DNA of 64,000 bases from Pedobacter steynii (GCF_001721645.1 NZ_CP017141.1:5952001-6016000), one strand, 5' to 3'. Shown: positions 25,755 to 35,172, counted from the stretch's first letter. Notes: a model not told the origin generated them from the sequence alone. Numbers and translations: made by a program.

Positions 25755-28406
25755 TTAGAACTTAAGACTGTAGGAAATACTGGGTAAAACCGGCAGCAAG
25801 GTGAGCCGGGTCATGTCACTTGTATTGGTCAGACCATTGTACTTGGAATAATAAAGGAAAGGGTTTTTCCTGTTGTATGCATTAAACACACTGATATTCC
25901 AGGTCCGGATTACACCGTTCTTCTTATTCCGTATAAAACTTAAACTTAAGTCCAGCCGGTGGTAGGATTCAATTCTGAAATTGTTCCTGGCCGTTATATT
26001 GGGTAATGCATTTGCCGGGTTGCCATATTCATCGTAAGAAGTGACGCCTTCATACTGTCCCACAGGAATGGTAAAGGGTGATGCAGACTGGAATATCCAG
26101 GATCCGCTAAGTTCTATACCCGGCGTCAGTTTATAACTGGTGATTATTTTAAAGTCGTGCCGGCGGTCATACTTATAGGGGAATGTCCTGTCGAAATTAA
26201 TGCCTGGTATGGTTCGTTCGGTTCGCGATAAGGTATAAGCCACCCAACCGGTAAGCCGCCCTTCTTTTTTCTGTATCATTACTTCCATACCATAAGCTTT
26301 GCCTTTGCCCATTGCTATTTTATCACTCCAGTTTTTATCCGCTGTATTTATGTAGGCTTCACCTTCTTTGTATTCAATAACATGATCCATAGTTTTGTAA
26401 TACCCCTCCAGTGAAAATTCTATTTTGTTGCTGAAAATATTGCGTGCCAACCCTATCGCAAATTGATTGGCAAGCTGTGGCAGTACCTTTTTTGTTGCAG
26501 GCACCCATAAGTCTGTGGGTAGGGTGATGGAGTTGCCGGCCAGTAGGTGTAAATACTGGGCCATCCGGGCAAAAGAAACTTTCAGGCCCCAATCGCCGGG
26601 TAGCAGATACCGTGCACTGATCCGGGGCTGCAGGTAATGGTAAAATTTTCCCTCTGTTGCAAAACCGCTCCAGTGCAGACCGTAGTTTACTTTAAGCTTG
26701 TCCATTACATTCCAGTCATCTTCTGCATAAACGTCTAGCTCAGTGCCTGATATTTTGTTATTGTTACTTTCCTGCAGCGACACCTGACTACCATCTTCTT
26801 CCAGCACTTCGCTGGTAACACCCGGCGTAAAGGCGTGCCAGGTATATCCGGCTCCGGCCCTGATGCTGTGATCGGGATGCGGCCGGTAATCGAAATCTGT
26901 TTTAGCGCCGTAGTCCCTGATCCCGGAATTAAGTGTAAAGGCATGTTTGGCTGTAGTGCCAATACTGGTTCTTTCATCCCTGTTACTGGTTTCGAATGCA
27001 TAGTCCGACAGAATCAATGTAGTATTGGCAAACAGGTTTTTTGAAAATACATGGTTCCAGCGCAGCGTGCCGCTATAATTGCCCCAGCCAAGCGCCATAT
27101 CATTTATGTAGTTGGTGCCCTTTGTCCTGATGCGGAGTTTATCTTTGCCTGCATACAGGCTTAGTACCAGGCGATCACGTTCCGATAACAAGTGTTGCAT
27201 TTTGAAATTAAGGTCGTAGAAATACAATCCGAATTTATCTATATTAACAGCAGTCCCTTTCATCAACGGTGAGACAAACAGATCGGCATAAGTCCTTCTT
27301 CCTGATAATACGAAAGAAGTCTTCCCCTTAACAATGGGGCCTTCGAGTGTGAGTTGTGATGCTAATATCCCGATCGAAAAATCGCCGTGTATTTCATGGA
27401 GGTTGCCGTCTTTCGTTACTATATCCACAACAGAAGAAAGTCTCCCTCCAAAACGTGCCGGGAAGGCGCCCTTATACAAGTCTACATTCTTGATGGTGCT
27501 GGTATTAAAAGTGGAAAATACACCCAGCAAGTGAGAGGGATTATACAAAGGAGCACCATCCAGTAAAATCAGGTTCTGGTCAGGAGAGCCGCCCCGAACC
27601 AGTAAGGCAGAAGTGCCTTCGCTGCCCTGCTGTACACCCGGCATCAGTTGTAACGTTTTCATGACGTCAGATTCGCCAAAGAACTTAGGCATAGATTTTA
27701 TCTGTTCCGGAGAAAGCGTCATTTTACTCATTTGCGACGTCCTTTGTATTTCCGGGCTCTTACTGGCTGTAATCACAACATCCTCCAAAGTGCTTTGTTC
27801 CTGGGGCATTCTGAAAACCACTCTTGTATCTTCCTGTAGCTGTACCGTAGTGTCTATCGTTTTAAAACCAAGGTAAGAAAGCCTTACATGAGCCTGGTTG
27901 CCGGGTAGTGCAATGCTGTAAAAACCATAATTATTGGAAGTGGTACCCACATCCGCACCGTAAACATATATAGATACACCTACCAGGCGTTCGCCGCTGG
28001 CCGGATCTTCTATATAACCGCTAAGGGTTCCCCCGGTCCTTCCCTGTTTTTCCTGACCGGTCCTGTTTTCCTGCCCGCCGTTTTTTTTTATAATAATATT
28101 ATTTCCCTTCTCTTCATAACTCAGGTCCGTTTCCCGGAACAATGCTGTAAGTATAACGGACAACTTTTGATTTTTAAACCGGAATTTCCTTACAGTAACA
28201 TCTTTGAGCATGCTGCTCTCGTAAGCAAATGTAATTTTATATTGCTTTTCTATCAGCCTGATTGCATCTTCCATCTTCCCGGAGGGGATATCAATACTTA
28301 GATTAATCGCCGCCTGTTGAGCCCCTGCATTAATGTTGAAGCATAAGAAAATACTTACAGTCAGAAACATTAGGACAAGGCATAATTTGATGCTCCTTTT
28401 TTGCAT
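25755..28406 (-). CDS. TonB-dependent receptor with N-terminal STN signalling domain
   Basis: The 883-aa outer-membrane protein has a signal peptide, an STN (secretin/TonB N-terminal) domain at about residues 35-105 (IPSGKMEDAIRLIEKQYKIT), a carboxypeptidase-regulatory-like beta domain (GTLSGYIEDPASGERLVGVS), a plug (about 230-340, with VMKTLQLMPGVQQGSEGTSA and RGGSPDQNLILLDG) and a beta-barrel. The STN domain is the part that contacts FecR-type anti-sigma factors, so this receptor is likely a transducer that senses its substrate. The fecR gene is 58 bases upstream, the DUF4249 gene downstream. Confidence 0.9.
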   Translation of the reverse strand: MQKRSIKLCLVLMFLTVSIFLCFNINAGAQQAAINLSIDIPSGKMEDAIRLIEKQYKITFAYESSMLKDVTVRKFRFKNQKLSVILTALFRETDLSYEEKGNNIIIKKNGGQENRTGQEKQGRTGGTLSGYIEDPASGERLVGVSIYVYGADVGTTSNNYGFYSIALPGNQAHVRLSYLGFKTIDTTVQLQEDTRVVFRMPQEQSTLEDVVITASKSPEIQRTSQMSKMTLSPEQIKSMPKFFGESDVMKTLQLMPGVQQGSEGTSALLVRGGSPDQNLILLDGAPLYNPSHLLGVFSTFNTSTIKNVDLYKGAFPARFGGRLSSVVDIVTKDGNLHEIHGDFSIGILASQLTLEGPIVKGKTSFVLSGRRTYADLFVSPLMKGTAVNIDKFGLYFYDLNFKMQHLLSERDRLVLSLYAGKDKLRIRTKGTNYINDMALGWGNYSGTLRWNHVFSKNLFANTTLILSDYAFETSNRDERTSIGTTAKHAFTLNSGIRDYGAKTDFDYRPHPDHSIRAGAGYTWHAFTPGVTSEVLEEDGSQVSLQESNNNKISGTELDVYAEDDWNVMDKLKVNYGLHWSGFATEGKFYHYLQPRISARYLLPGDWGLKVSFARMAQYLHLLAGNSITLPTDLWVPATKKVLPQLANQFAIGLARNIFSNKIEFSLEGYYKTMDHVIEYKEGEAYINTADKNWSDKIAMGKGKAYGMEVMIQKKEGRLTGWVAYTLSRTERTIPGINFDRTFPYKYDRRHDFKIITSYKLTPGIELSGSWIFQSASPFTIPVGQYEGVTSYDEYGNPANALPNITARNNFRIESYHRLDLSLSFIRNKKNGVIRTWNISVFNAYNRKNPFLYYSKYNGLTNTSDMTRLTLLPVLPSISYSLKF

Positions 28407-28464
28407 AAAAATGTATTAGCCAGTTAATATTTATTGTATCGGTTGTGATTGTTTTTTAGTCCTC

Positions 28465-29448
28465 TTAGTTTATCTTACGGATAACAACCCTGTCTCCTTG
28501 AATTTCATAATCCGCATCACTAAGGTCTCTGAGAATATTCAACGGTTCTTTTAAAGGCAATTGTTTTGAAAATTTAAAATTGAACTGCAAACCTGAAAAG
28601 GCACCTTTATCGTAAACCAATTTAACTTTATAAATTGCTTCTATGATTTCTGCTACTTCACTAATGTCGGCATTGTTAAACATCACGTTCCCGTTAACCC
28701 AATCCACAAGCTGGTGTGCATTTATACTTTGTTGTTTGCTTTCGCCTGATGTTTTTGAATACATAATTTGCTGATCAGGTGTTATCGTACCAAGGTCCCG
28801 TTTGGTGGCAGCAACTTTCACCTTTCCGGTAACTACACTTACCGCTACCTGGTCTGACTTTGTGTAAGCACTGATGTTGAATGATGTACCCAATACCGTT
28901 GTGCGGACATCACCGGAGGTTACCGTAAATGGTGCGTTTTCATTACGGACAACGGTGAAAAAAGCCATACCGTTGACTAGTTCCACTTCCCGTTTATTAC
29001 CTGCAAACTGATGTGGAAACTTAAGTGTGGTACCGGCCATCAACCATACTTCTGAACGATCAGGCAGGGTAACCAGTTTGTTTTCCAGGCCTTGAGGGGC
29101 AGTGATTGTGGTGTAAGCTGTTTGTTCCGTTTCCGGACCGGTCAAACGGGTGGTACTCCAATACATCCAGGCGCCAAAGCCCAGGATAAGTATAGCTGCT
29201 GCTGCTGCAATACTCCGGCTGTACCTGAATTTTACTGCTTTGTTATTTTGTTTGGGCAAAGCGAGATGTATGCCTTTATAGACAGCGGTCTTAACTTCCG
29301 TTTTTATCCTTTCCCTGTCTATGGATGAACTAAAGGTAAGATCGTCATGCTGAGGGAACTGGTCATACCACTGCTCCAGTAATGCCTGCTCCTCTTCGGT
29401 CAGCGGCCTGTCGACCCGGAGTAACTCCTTTATCTTTAATTCATCCAT
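28465..29448 (-). CDS. FecR-family anti-sigma factor
   Basis: The 327-aa protein has a cytoplasmic N-terminal domain (LTEEEQALLEQWYDQFPQH), one membrane segment at about residues 78-96 (SIAAAAAILILGFGAWMYW), the FecR beta domain (TITAPQGLENKLVTLPDRSE, then VELVNGMAFFTV) and a C-terminal DUF4974-like domain ending DADYEIQGDRVVIRK. It would hold the ECF sigma factor encoded at 32326-32910 until the receptor signals. Unusually, four secreted-protein genes lie between the sigma and anti-sigma genes. Confidence 0.9.
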   Translation of the reverse strand: MDELKIKELLRVDRPLTEEEQALLEQWYDQFPQHDDLTFSSSIDRERIKTEVKTAVYKGIHLALPKQNNKAVKFRYSRSIAAAAAILILGFGAWMYWSTTRLTGPETEQTAYTTITAPQGLENKLVTLPDRSEVWLMAGTTLKFPHQFAGNKREVELVNGMAFFTVVRNENAPFTVTSGDVRTTVLGTSFNISAYTKSDQVAVSVVTGKVKVAATKRDLGTITPDQQIMYSKTSGESKQQSINAHQLVDWVNGNVMFNNADISEVAEIIEAIYKVKLVYDKGAFSGLQFNFKFSKQLPLKEPLNILRDLSDADYEIQGDRVVIRKIN

Positions 29449-29484
29449 GAGGTGGAAAATTTATCAGTTTCAAAAAAACATTTT

Positions 29485-29925
29485 TTATTTCTGCTTCATA
29501 ATAAAGGTAGTTTCTGTATTGTTACCCTTATAATACAGGTTTAATTTTTCGGAGGTAATCATGGTAATGGAATATACCTGGTTTAAAATGTCTGCAAATT
29601 CATAACCGGACGGGAACGTTAATTTTACCTGTCCGTTGTTGTTGCCGATGATCTGGAAATTCCCTTCGACCGTAGTATCATCCACATGATAGGTAAATTT
29701 ACTATTACTTTTGAACTCCATATAATCCCCGGGCTCGCCCGGAGTAGTTTCCGTATCGATCCCTATAACATAGATAGTAGTATCCAGTTTCCATTTTTTA
29801 TAAAATTTCTCCGCAAAGGAAGGTTCTTTTGGGGTTGGGACCTTGTCTTCTTTTTTACAGGAAAAACTGAAAATGGATAAGATCGACAAAATGGCAACTA
29901 TGGCGAAAACTGATTTTTTATTCAT
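29485..29925 (-). CDS. Lipocalin-like lipoprotein
   Basis: The 146-aa lipoprotein (lipobox SFSC, Cys23) has the WKLDTTI...GDYMEFKSNSKFTYH...YEF...L..YYKGN pattern of small Bacteroidetes lipocalin-like lipoproteins, which form eight-stranded beta-barrels in the periplasm or outer membrane. It lies between the META protein and FecR genes. A role as a binding or protective protein alongside the secreted proteases is possible, but nothing in the sequence fixes it. Confidence 0.65.
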   Translation of the reverse strand: MNKKSVFAIVAILSILSIFSFSCKKEDKVPTPKEPSFAEKFYKKWKLDTTIYVIGIDTETTPGEPGDYMEFKSNSKFTYHVDDTTVEGNFQIIGNNNGQVKLTFPSGYEFADILNQVYSITMITSEKLNLYYKGNNTETTFIMKQK

Positions 29926-29972
29926 TGGATGATTTTTTTTAGATAATTTATTTCCTTAAGTAAGGGGCTCAA

Positions 29973-30419
29973 CTACTGGCCCTGTTGTTTTAATAGTGAC
30001 ATCATTCTTCTATTACCAGCATATAATACGAGCGTATCTTTTGATAGGCGGTAATGGGTGGTAATTTTCAGCGCATTTAAAAAGTGGTACTCGGCCCGCA
30101 CCGCACCGGCACAACCTCTCCAGGTCATGTTCATGTTTTTAAAATGAAGTATTCCCCGGGCGGGTTTTAGGGAATAAGTACCGGAAATATTATTACAAAG
30201 CGCGAAGCCGGACATTTTGTTGTTATTCATTAGGGTTATACCCATCTTTTGCCCGGACGCCCTGGAGGGAATTGTGTCTTCGAATGAAACAACCTGCCAG
30301 AATATGCCGGTTATCTGTTCTTTTACTACCGTCTTGGATTGCCCTGCGGCAGATAAATGAAGACATAAGAGCAGCATTGGAAATATAATTGGGTTGATTA
30401 TACCGGTTTTCATTTTCAT
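29973..30419 (-). CDS. META-domain secreted protein, translationally coupled to the protease gene
   Basis: The 148-aa protein has a signal peptide (LLCLHLSAAGQ) and one META/HslJ domain (GIFWQVVSFEDT, MSGFALCNNISGTYSL, NMTWRGCAG, LSKDTLVLYAG). The paired cysteines of the CNN and GCA segments are conserved in the family. META domains occur in stress and secretion-related proteins, and their molecular role is unclear. Its ATG overlaps the TGA of the upstream protease as ATGA, suggesting a fixed protein ratio with the protease. A chaperone or inhibitor role is an inference. Confidence 0.75.
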   Translation of the reverse strand: MKMKTGIINPIIFPMLLLCLHLSAAGQSKTVVKEQITGIFWQVVSFEDTIPSRASGQKMGITLMNNNKMSGFALCNNISGTYSLKPARGILHFKNMNMTWRGCAGAVRAEYHFLNALKITTHYRLSKDTLVLYAGNRRMMSLLKQQGQ

Positions 30420-31537
30420 CGCGTAGCATTGACTAATTTCCTGGTGAAGCTTTTCCCATCTTTGTCCGAAATACGTAACAGGTAAACGCCTTGCGGCATA
30501 CCGGTTGTATTGATCAGGTAGCTTTTAAATGAAGGGTTGGCAATAGCAACGTGGTAAGCTATTTTGCCTTCGATATTGTATAAGCGCACCATTACATTGC
30601 CCGTCTTCAGGTCCCCTAAAATAAGGTTGATGTTGCTGCCGTCACTACCCACCTTTATCTCTTCCCCGTTCCAACTTAATTGGCTTATAGACGTTGCCGG
30701 ATCATTGGCATTCATTACGGAATCAATCCAGGGGCGGTAAGCGGCCAGCTTGGTAAATAGTCCCGGTTCGTCCTGAAGGGTTGTTTCGTCAAAGCCACCA
30801 CTTACTACGCCGATTATCTTTTTACCACCTCCCGGCTGTTCTATCCATACCGGACCACCGCTATCTCCTGCTGCCGAGCCGGCCTGGACTTCACCTGCTT
30901 TATAACCTGCACAAAAAACATTATTACTCAAACTCGTATTATAAATAGCCGTGGTAAGGCTGTCACAGATATTATGGTCATATACTTTTGTATTACACCA
31001 TTTCATGTTGAAGGATATATCTCCCGAAAAAGTGTCTTTGACACCCCAGCCAGCCATTTTTACCGGTGCTCCGGTTTGGTAGACTGTTGCCATGTCGCTG
31101 GTTGCAGGCAGGCTGATCGGGGTAATCGAAGTTACCGGTTGCTTAAGCAATACCAGGCCGATATCATAACCTCCTGCTGGGTTTGCTGTGGTCAGACTGA
31201 AAAGCTGATGCGGGAAAAATGCTTTTACTTCTGCTTCTACACCTCCGCCCGGATTGAGTGCGTTAATTGTGTTAACACTATTGAACCTGATGGTCGTGCC
31301 GGCAAGAGGGATTACAGAGGTATCTACACAGTGCCCTGCTGTAATGGCCCACCTGGGATGAATTAGCGCCGCACCGCAAAAATGCCCGTCAGGAATTCTC
31401 ATGTCTCCGATCCAGGGGAACTGGCCCTCACTGGCTTCCTGACCACCAACAATCCAGAATTGTTGTGCAGAACAAGGCTTGTTGCTATTGAGTACTATAA
31501 ACCCTATCGCGATAAACGCTAAAATTGCTTTTTTCAT
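30416..31537 (-). CDS. Trypsin-like S1 serine protease with C-terminal sorting domain
   Basis: The 373-aa protein has a signal peptide (to about residue 24) and almost directly afterwards the mature trypsin start IVGGQEASEGQFPW (residue 29 on). The triad is His69 (TAGHC), Asp125 (GYDIGLVLL) and Ser226 (GDSGGPVW). The residue six before the catalytic Ser is Gly, so trypsin-type Lys/Arg specificity is not guaranteed. The C-terminal 75 residues (IEGKIAYHVAI to KSFTRKLVNATR) resemble a type A T9SS domain. The near absence of a propeptide is unusual for a secreted bacterial S1 enzyme. Confidence 0.87.
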   Translation of the reverse strand: MKKAILAFIAIGFIVLNSNKPCSAQQFWIVGGQEASEGQFPWIGDMRIPDGHFCGAALIHPRWAITAGHCVDTSVIPLAGTTIRFNSVNTINALNPGGGVEAEVKAFFPHQLFSLTTANPAGGYDIGLVLLKQPVTSITPISLPATSDMATVYQTGAPVKMAGWGVKDTFSGDISFNMKWCNTKVYDHNICDSLTTAIYNTSLSNNVFCAGYKAGEVQAGSAAGDSGGPVWIEQPGGGKKIIGVVSGGFDETTLQDEPGLFTKLAAYRPWIDSVMNANDPATSISQLSWNGEEIKVGSDGSNINLILGDLKTGNVMVRLYNIEGKIAYHVAIANPSFKSYLINTTGMPQGVYLLRISDKDGKSFTRKLVNATR

Positions 31538-31565
31538 GTACGTCTGTTTTTAAACTTTAACTGCA

Positions 31566-32192
31566 TTAGCGGAATAATATATAACCTGCTTTGAGATTAA
31601 GACCAGGAGCAAAGGTGTTCTGCCCGTTTCCCATCTGGTAGATTACCCCTGCTTCAAGATTAAGGAACAGGTTATTGTAAGTCCTTTGCAGTCCCCACAA
31701 AAGACCAACATTATAGCTGTATTTATCCGGCATTATATTGTTATTTGTTTCTGCACTGCCATTCTTCTTTTTACCCTCATCGTATAGGGTGAAGAGGTTT
31801 CTGGAAGCGCAGGAGGAGAGTGCGAAGTAATTGCCGGAGTTACCTGATGTATTGAGTCCTTTACGAGCTCTTTTGTTGAGGTTGTAGTAGTAACGACCCT
31901 GGGCTTCCAATTGTAATGCGCCCATCAGTACGCTTTCATTTTTTTCTGTACCATTCGCCAATTTGAGTTTCCGCTCATACGTGACTGGGCTAACGCCTAA
32001 ATTGGCACCGATAGTTATTTTATCCGATAATCCGTGTTCGAACCCTAAACCGGGCATCAGGAAATTGATTTTGTATTGATTTTTTTCAACTCCTGCTGCC
32101 GGCCTGTTGTTAGTCGTTTGCGCAATGGTTATTGACTGTGTTGCAAGTTGTATGCCTGCGAATAGAAGGAGGAACAATGCTTTACGATTCAT
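31566..32192 (-). CDS. Probable outer-membrane beta-barrel protein
   Basis: The 208-aa protein has a signal peptide (LATQSITIAQ) and alternating beta-strand sequence typical of a small outer-membrane barrel: PGLGFEHGLSDKITIGANLG, QLEAQGRYYYNLNKRA, SYNVGLLWGLQRTYNNLFLN and the final LKAGYILFR with a terminal aromatic-x pattern. The family is not recognised. It sits between sigma factor and S1 protease genes (133-base and 28-base gaps), so it is probably the first structural gene of the regulon. Confidence 0.65.
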   Translation of the reverse strand: MNRKALFLLLFAGIQLATQSITIAQTTNNRPAAGVEKNQYKINFLMPGLGFEHGLSDKITIGANLGVSPVTYERKLKLANGTEKNESVLMGALQLEAQGRYYYNLNKRARKGLNTSGNSGNYFALSSCASRNLFTLYDEGKKKNGSAETNNNIMPDKYSYNVGLLWGLQRTYNNLFLNLEAGVIYQMGNGQNTFAPGLNLKAGYILFR

Positions 32193-32325
32193 TTTGTTTT
32201 AATTTTTTAGATGATTAATTATGCCCTGGCGCCTTGGACGAAATAGAAAATACTAGTTTTTCTAAATACAACACATCCCTCACAAGGGGAAGTACTATGC
32301 CAATCCATAATTTTTTTTCTAAAAT

Positions 32326-32910
32326 TTATGCGCAAACAAAAAAGAAGATAGCAAACCGTCTGGAATCCGTATCGGGATTTTGCATAAAAGGGGCTAATAC
32401 TGCCCTTATTTTTTTTGTGGCAGCCGTAAGTTGATTTTTTACGGTCTGGGGTGAGAGGGAAAGATGAAGTGAAATTTGTTCAATATCAAGCCCTTTCTCC
32501 CGGCTTAAAATATAGATTTCACGCATTTTTTCAGGCAGTTGTGTGATACTTCTCTGATAATGTTCGTTCATTTCCTTTGCTGCCAGTAGTTCTTCTGTTG
32601 AATAGGTGGAGCTTGGCAGATGATAGCCGGCGGCATTGGTGTGTCCTTGCCGGATAGATTCTGATTTAAAATGATTAATTACCCGGTTGCGGGCCATAAC
32701 TCTGAGATAGGCCTCAATGCTTCCGGTAATAAGAATGGATTCCCGCTTTTCCCAAAGAGATATGAAAATGTCTTGAAGCAGGTCTTTGGCTATATCTTCA
32801 TCACATACACGCCAGTATATGGTATGATAAATAGTTTCCCAATGGAGATCATATATATCCCCAAAAGCGGTGGCATCACCTTTTTGGACTAAATGCCATA
32901 AATGCTCCAT
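32326..32910 (-). CDS. ECF-type RNA polymerase sigma factor (Bacteroidetes FecI-like)
   Basis: The 194-aa protein has sigma region 2 (DIYDLHWETIYHTIYWRVCD, AKDLLQDIFISLWEKRE, AYLRVMARNRVINHFK) and region 4 (LPEKMREIYILSREKGLDIE, LSLSPQTVKNQLTAATKKI). With the FecR anti-sigma factor and STN-containing receptor downstream it forms a cell-surface signalling set. It heads the minus-strand gene array and probably drives it. The gene is divergent from the LamG protein gene at 33289. Confidence 0.9.
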   Translation of the reverse strand: MEHLWHLVQKGDATAFGDIYDLHWETIYHTIYWRVCDEDIAKDLLQDIFISLWEKRESILITGSIEAYLRVMARNRVINHFKSESIRQGHTNAAGYHLPSSTYSTEELLAAKEMNEHYQRSITQLPEKMREIYILSREKGLDIEQISLHLSLSPQTVKNQLTAATKKIRAVLAPFMQNPDTDSRRFAIFFFVCA

Positions 32911-33288
32911 TTCAGATATAAATAAGTGGTCCAGGGAAAAATAGCAATCATCTCTATTGCCAAACAGAATGGAAAGGTAAATCTATTTTAAATATAATAT
33001 TAATCTTATCGTACTATTCGGTTCTTATTTAAAAACAATCAGGACGTGCTAACGAACCCTTAGATTCTCTTAGCCAATAATGTTTTTTTTAATTACTTCC
33101 ACACAATTAGGTCCGTTGGTTTAAGTTTGATCGGCCAAGCCCCCTATTTAAAATCATAAATAATTCGTGGTTTTTGTCTGTAAATTAATCTAAACTTTAC
33201 TATTACCTTTATTGGGAACCGTACTAAAATGTATGTCTCAGTCTTAGATTATATCCTTCCTTAATTCTAACACTAAAAATCTTTCTGT
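32911..33288. promoter_or_regulatory. Divergent intergenic region between sigma-factor and LamG-protein genes
   Basis: About 378 A+T-rich bases must contain the promoters for the sigma gene (minus) and the LamG gene (plus). No clean copy of the Bacteroidetes TAnnTTTG element was found. TATTACCTTTA near 33,200 is the nearest candidate for the plus-strand gene. No palindrome or operator stands out. Confidence 0.4.
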
Positions 33289-35172
33289 ATGACGCTTAAT
33301 TTGAAATCTGTCATCTATCTTTCAGTATTTCTGTTGCTAATATTCTCTTCCCGCATATATGGCCAAGATAAGGCATTTGCTACAAGTCAATCCAATGTAG
33401 TATTGCAGCCCTGCTCTCAATGCAGCATTCAAAATCCAGATGGCGCGGTAGGAATTGAGGATACCAGTTATTCAACATTGTCCCTTGGTGGGGCTACACC
33501 GGGCACGGGTATCAAGCAAACACTCATTTTTGACGAATCAGCACCTGCTTCCATTGCTAAGGTCGTAATCCGGATAGGTAATGGAAATGCCTTAACTCCG
33601 GAACTACAACAGGATATTAGGATTCAATCTTTCTTAGGCAACGTAGCTAATAACGACACCACAACAGTTGCCAATCTTATTGGTTTGTTTGAATCAGACT
33701 CTCTAAACGCAGATATTGAGTTTTTTCCACATAAAGAATTCGATCGGGTAGAGATTTATTTAAGAAGCGAACAAATTAATGCATTTTCAAATTTCCGTAT
33801 TTATCATGCCTATAAATTGATTGAAGTGATTTATGCTGCAGGTGAAACACATAATGTCCAGTTTCCATGTGGTTTATGTTCTGTCGAAAATCCCGCGGGT
33901 GCCTTAGGCAGCAATAGTGCTGACTATTCGTCATTGGTCCTTGGAACCAGTTTAATAGGAGGCAGTGTGAAACAGAAACTTATATTTCCAGACACAGCGG
34001 ATGGAACTACATCAAAAGTGACGCTACGAGTAGGTAACGCTCAAGGGTTATTTATAAGGCTATTGGGGAATGTGACGGTTGAGTCATTCTTAGGTAATGT
34101 TGCCAATAACGATAAAAGAAAAATTGACAGTCTTAGTATCAGCATAAATACTGATTCTACCCTTGGAAGTATTGAATTTATTCCTGGAAATACATTTGAC
34201 CGAATTGAGATTTCTTTAAATGGAGGATTAATAGGATTATTTGGCGCTTTTCGGATTTATTATGCTTATTATACATTACCTCCATTTAGTGAGTGTGCGA
34301 CAATTCCTACAACTCCTTTGGCGTATTATCGTTTTGATAATAATTTTAGGGACGAAATTAGCCAAGTAGATATATATACTAATTTAGGTAGTAGATTTGA
34401 CGGCGATGGAATTTGTTCTAAAAGCATGATTCCTGAAAATGTCGCTGTTTATCATTTTCCTTTCACAAACATGAATGAACGGTCATTTGCCGTATGGTGC
34501 GAAACTGACAGTACAGACAGTCAAAGAATGCTTCAAATGAATGGTGGTGATTTCTTATTTTCAGACACAATTACAGAGGGCGTACATAATTTACACCTTT
34601 CTCAGGCCAATTCAGCCGGATTAAAGATTCAATACACATTTAATTCTCCGGGGCCCATTCATGTGGTAGGTACTTTTGATGGAGATTCGACAAAGCTATA
34701 TGTAAATGGTGTCTTTGTAGGAAAAACAGGAAAGGGACCGCTTCAATCCTCCACCAATGCGACATTTGTAGGTAATGCGGTGGCCATTGACGAATTATTT
34801 TTCTATGATCGTGCTTTAACACAAGAAGAGATTTCAGCGTTTTACCAATCGTATCCTGACACAAGCGGACAAACTAATTCATTTGCACTGCGAAAAGGTA
34901 TTGAAAAACGAGCAGATATAAACGCTCCGATTTGCGAGTCATTGACACTTAGTCCGAATCCGACCACCGGCAAAGTAATCATCACTACTAACCGTTATAT
35001 AAAACATGCAAATATCAGTGTGATAAATATTGCCGGACAGCTTTTATCGGAGCAAAAGGAACTAGAGGGTAATAAATTCTACCTTGATATTTCAGCATAC
35101 CCTGCCGGCGTGTATATTGTAGCGTTACATAAAGCCGGAAAATCACTAAGGATTAAATTACTGAAGTATTAA
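33289..35172 (+). CDS. T9SS-exported surface protein with duplicated N-terminal domain and LamG-like domain
   Basis: The 627-aa protein has a signal peptide (to IYGQ), then two related domains of about 150 residues. Each starts with a PCxxCS motif (PCSQCSIQNPDGAVG, PCGLCSVENPAGALG) and contains SFLGNVANND and FRIYHAY/FRIYYAY. A concanavalin-type LamG domain follows (LAYYRFDNNFRDE, GTFDGDSTKLYVNGV, IDELFFYDRALTQEEI), then a type A T9SS sorting domain (LTLSPNPTTGKVII to KSLRIKLLKY). Probably a surface adhesin. It is the last ICE gene before the proposed att site. Confidence 0.8.
   Translation: MTLNLKSVIYLSVFLLLIFSSRIYGQDKAFATSQSNVVLQPCSQCSIQNPDGAVGIEDTSYSTLSLGGATPGTGIKQTLIFDESAPASIAKVVIRIGNGNALTPELQQDIRIQSFLGNVANNDTTTVANLIGLFESDSLNADIEFFPHKEFDRVEIYLRSEQINAFSNFRIYHAYKLIEVIYAAGETHNVQFPCGLCSVENPAGALGSNSADYSSLVLGTSLIGGSVKQKLIFPDTADGTTSKVTLRVGNAQGLFIRLLGNVTVESFLGNVANNDKRKIDSLSISINTDSTLGSIEFIPGNTFDRIEISLNGGLIGLFGAFRIYYAYYTLPPFSECATIPTTPLAYYRFDNNFRDEISQVDIYTNLGSRFDGDGICSKSMIPENVAVYHFPFTNMNERSFAVWCETDSTDSQRMLQMNGGDFLFSDTITEGVHNLHLSQANSAGLKIQYTFNSPGPIHVVGTFDGDSTKLYVNGVFVGKTGKGPLQSSTNATFVGNAVAIDELFFYDRALTQEEISAFYQSYPDTSGQTNSFALRKGIEKRADINAPICESLTLSPNPTTGKVIITTNRYIKHANISVINIAGQLLSEQKELEGNKFYLDISAYPAGVYIVALHKAGKSLRIKLLKY

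Noticed and set aside
21434..32910. SusC/SusD polysaccharide utilisation locus
   Set aside because: No SusD gene and no glycoside hydrolase; DUF4249 and proteases take those places.
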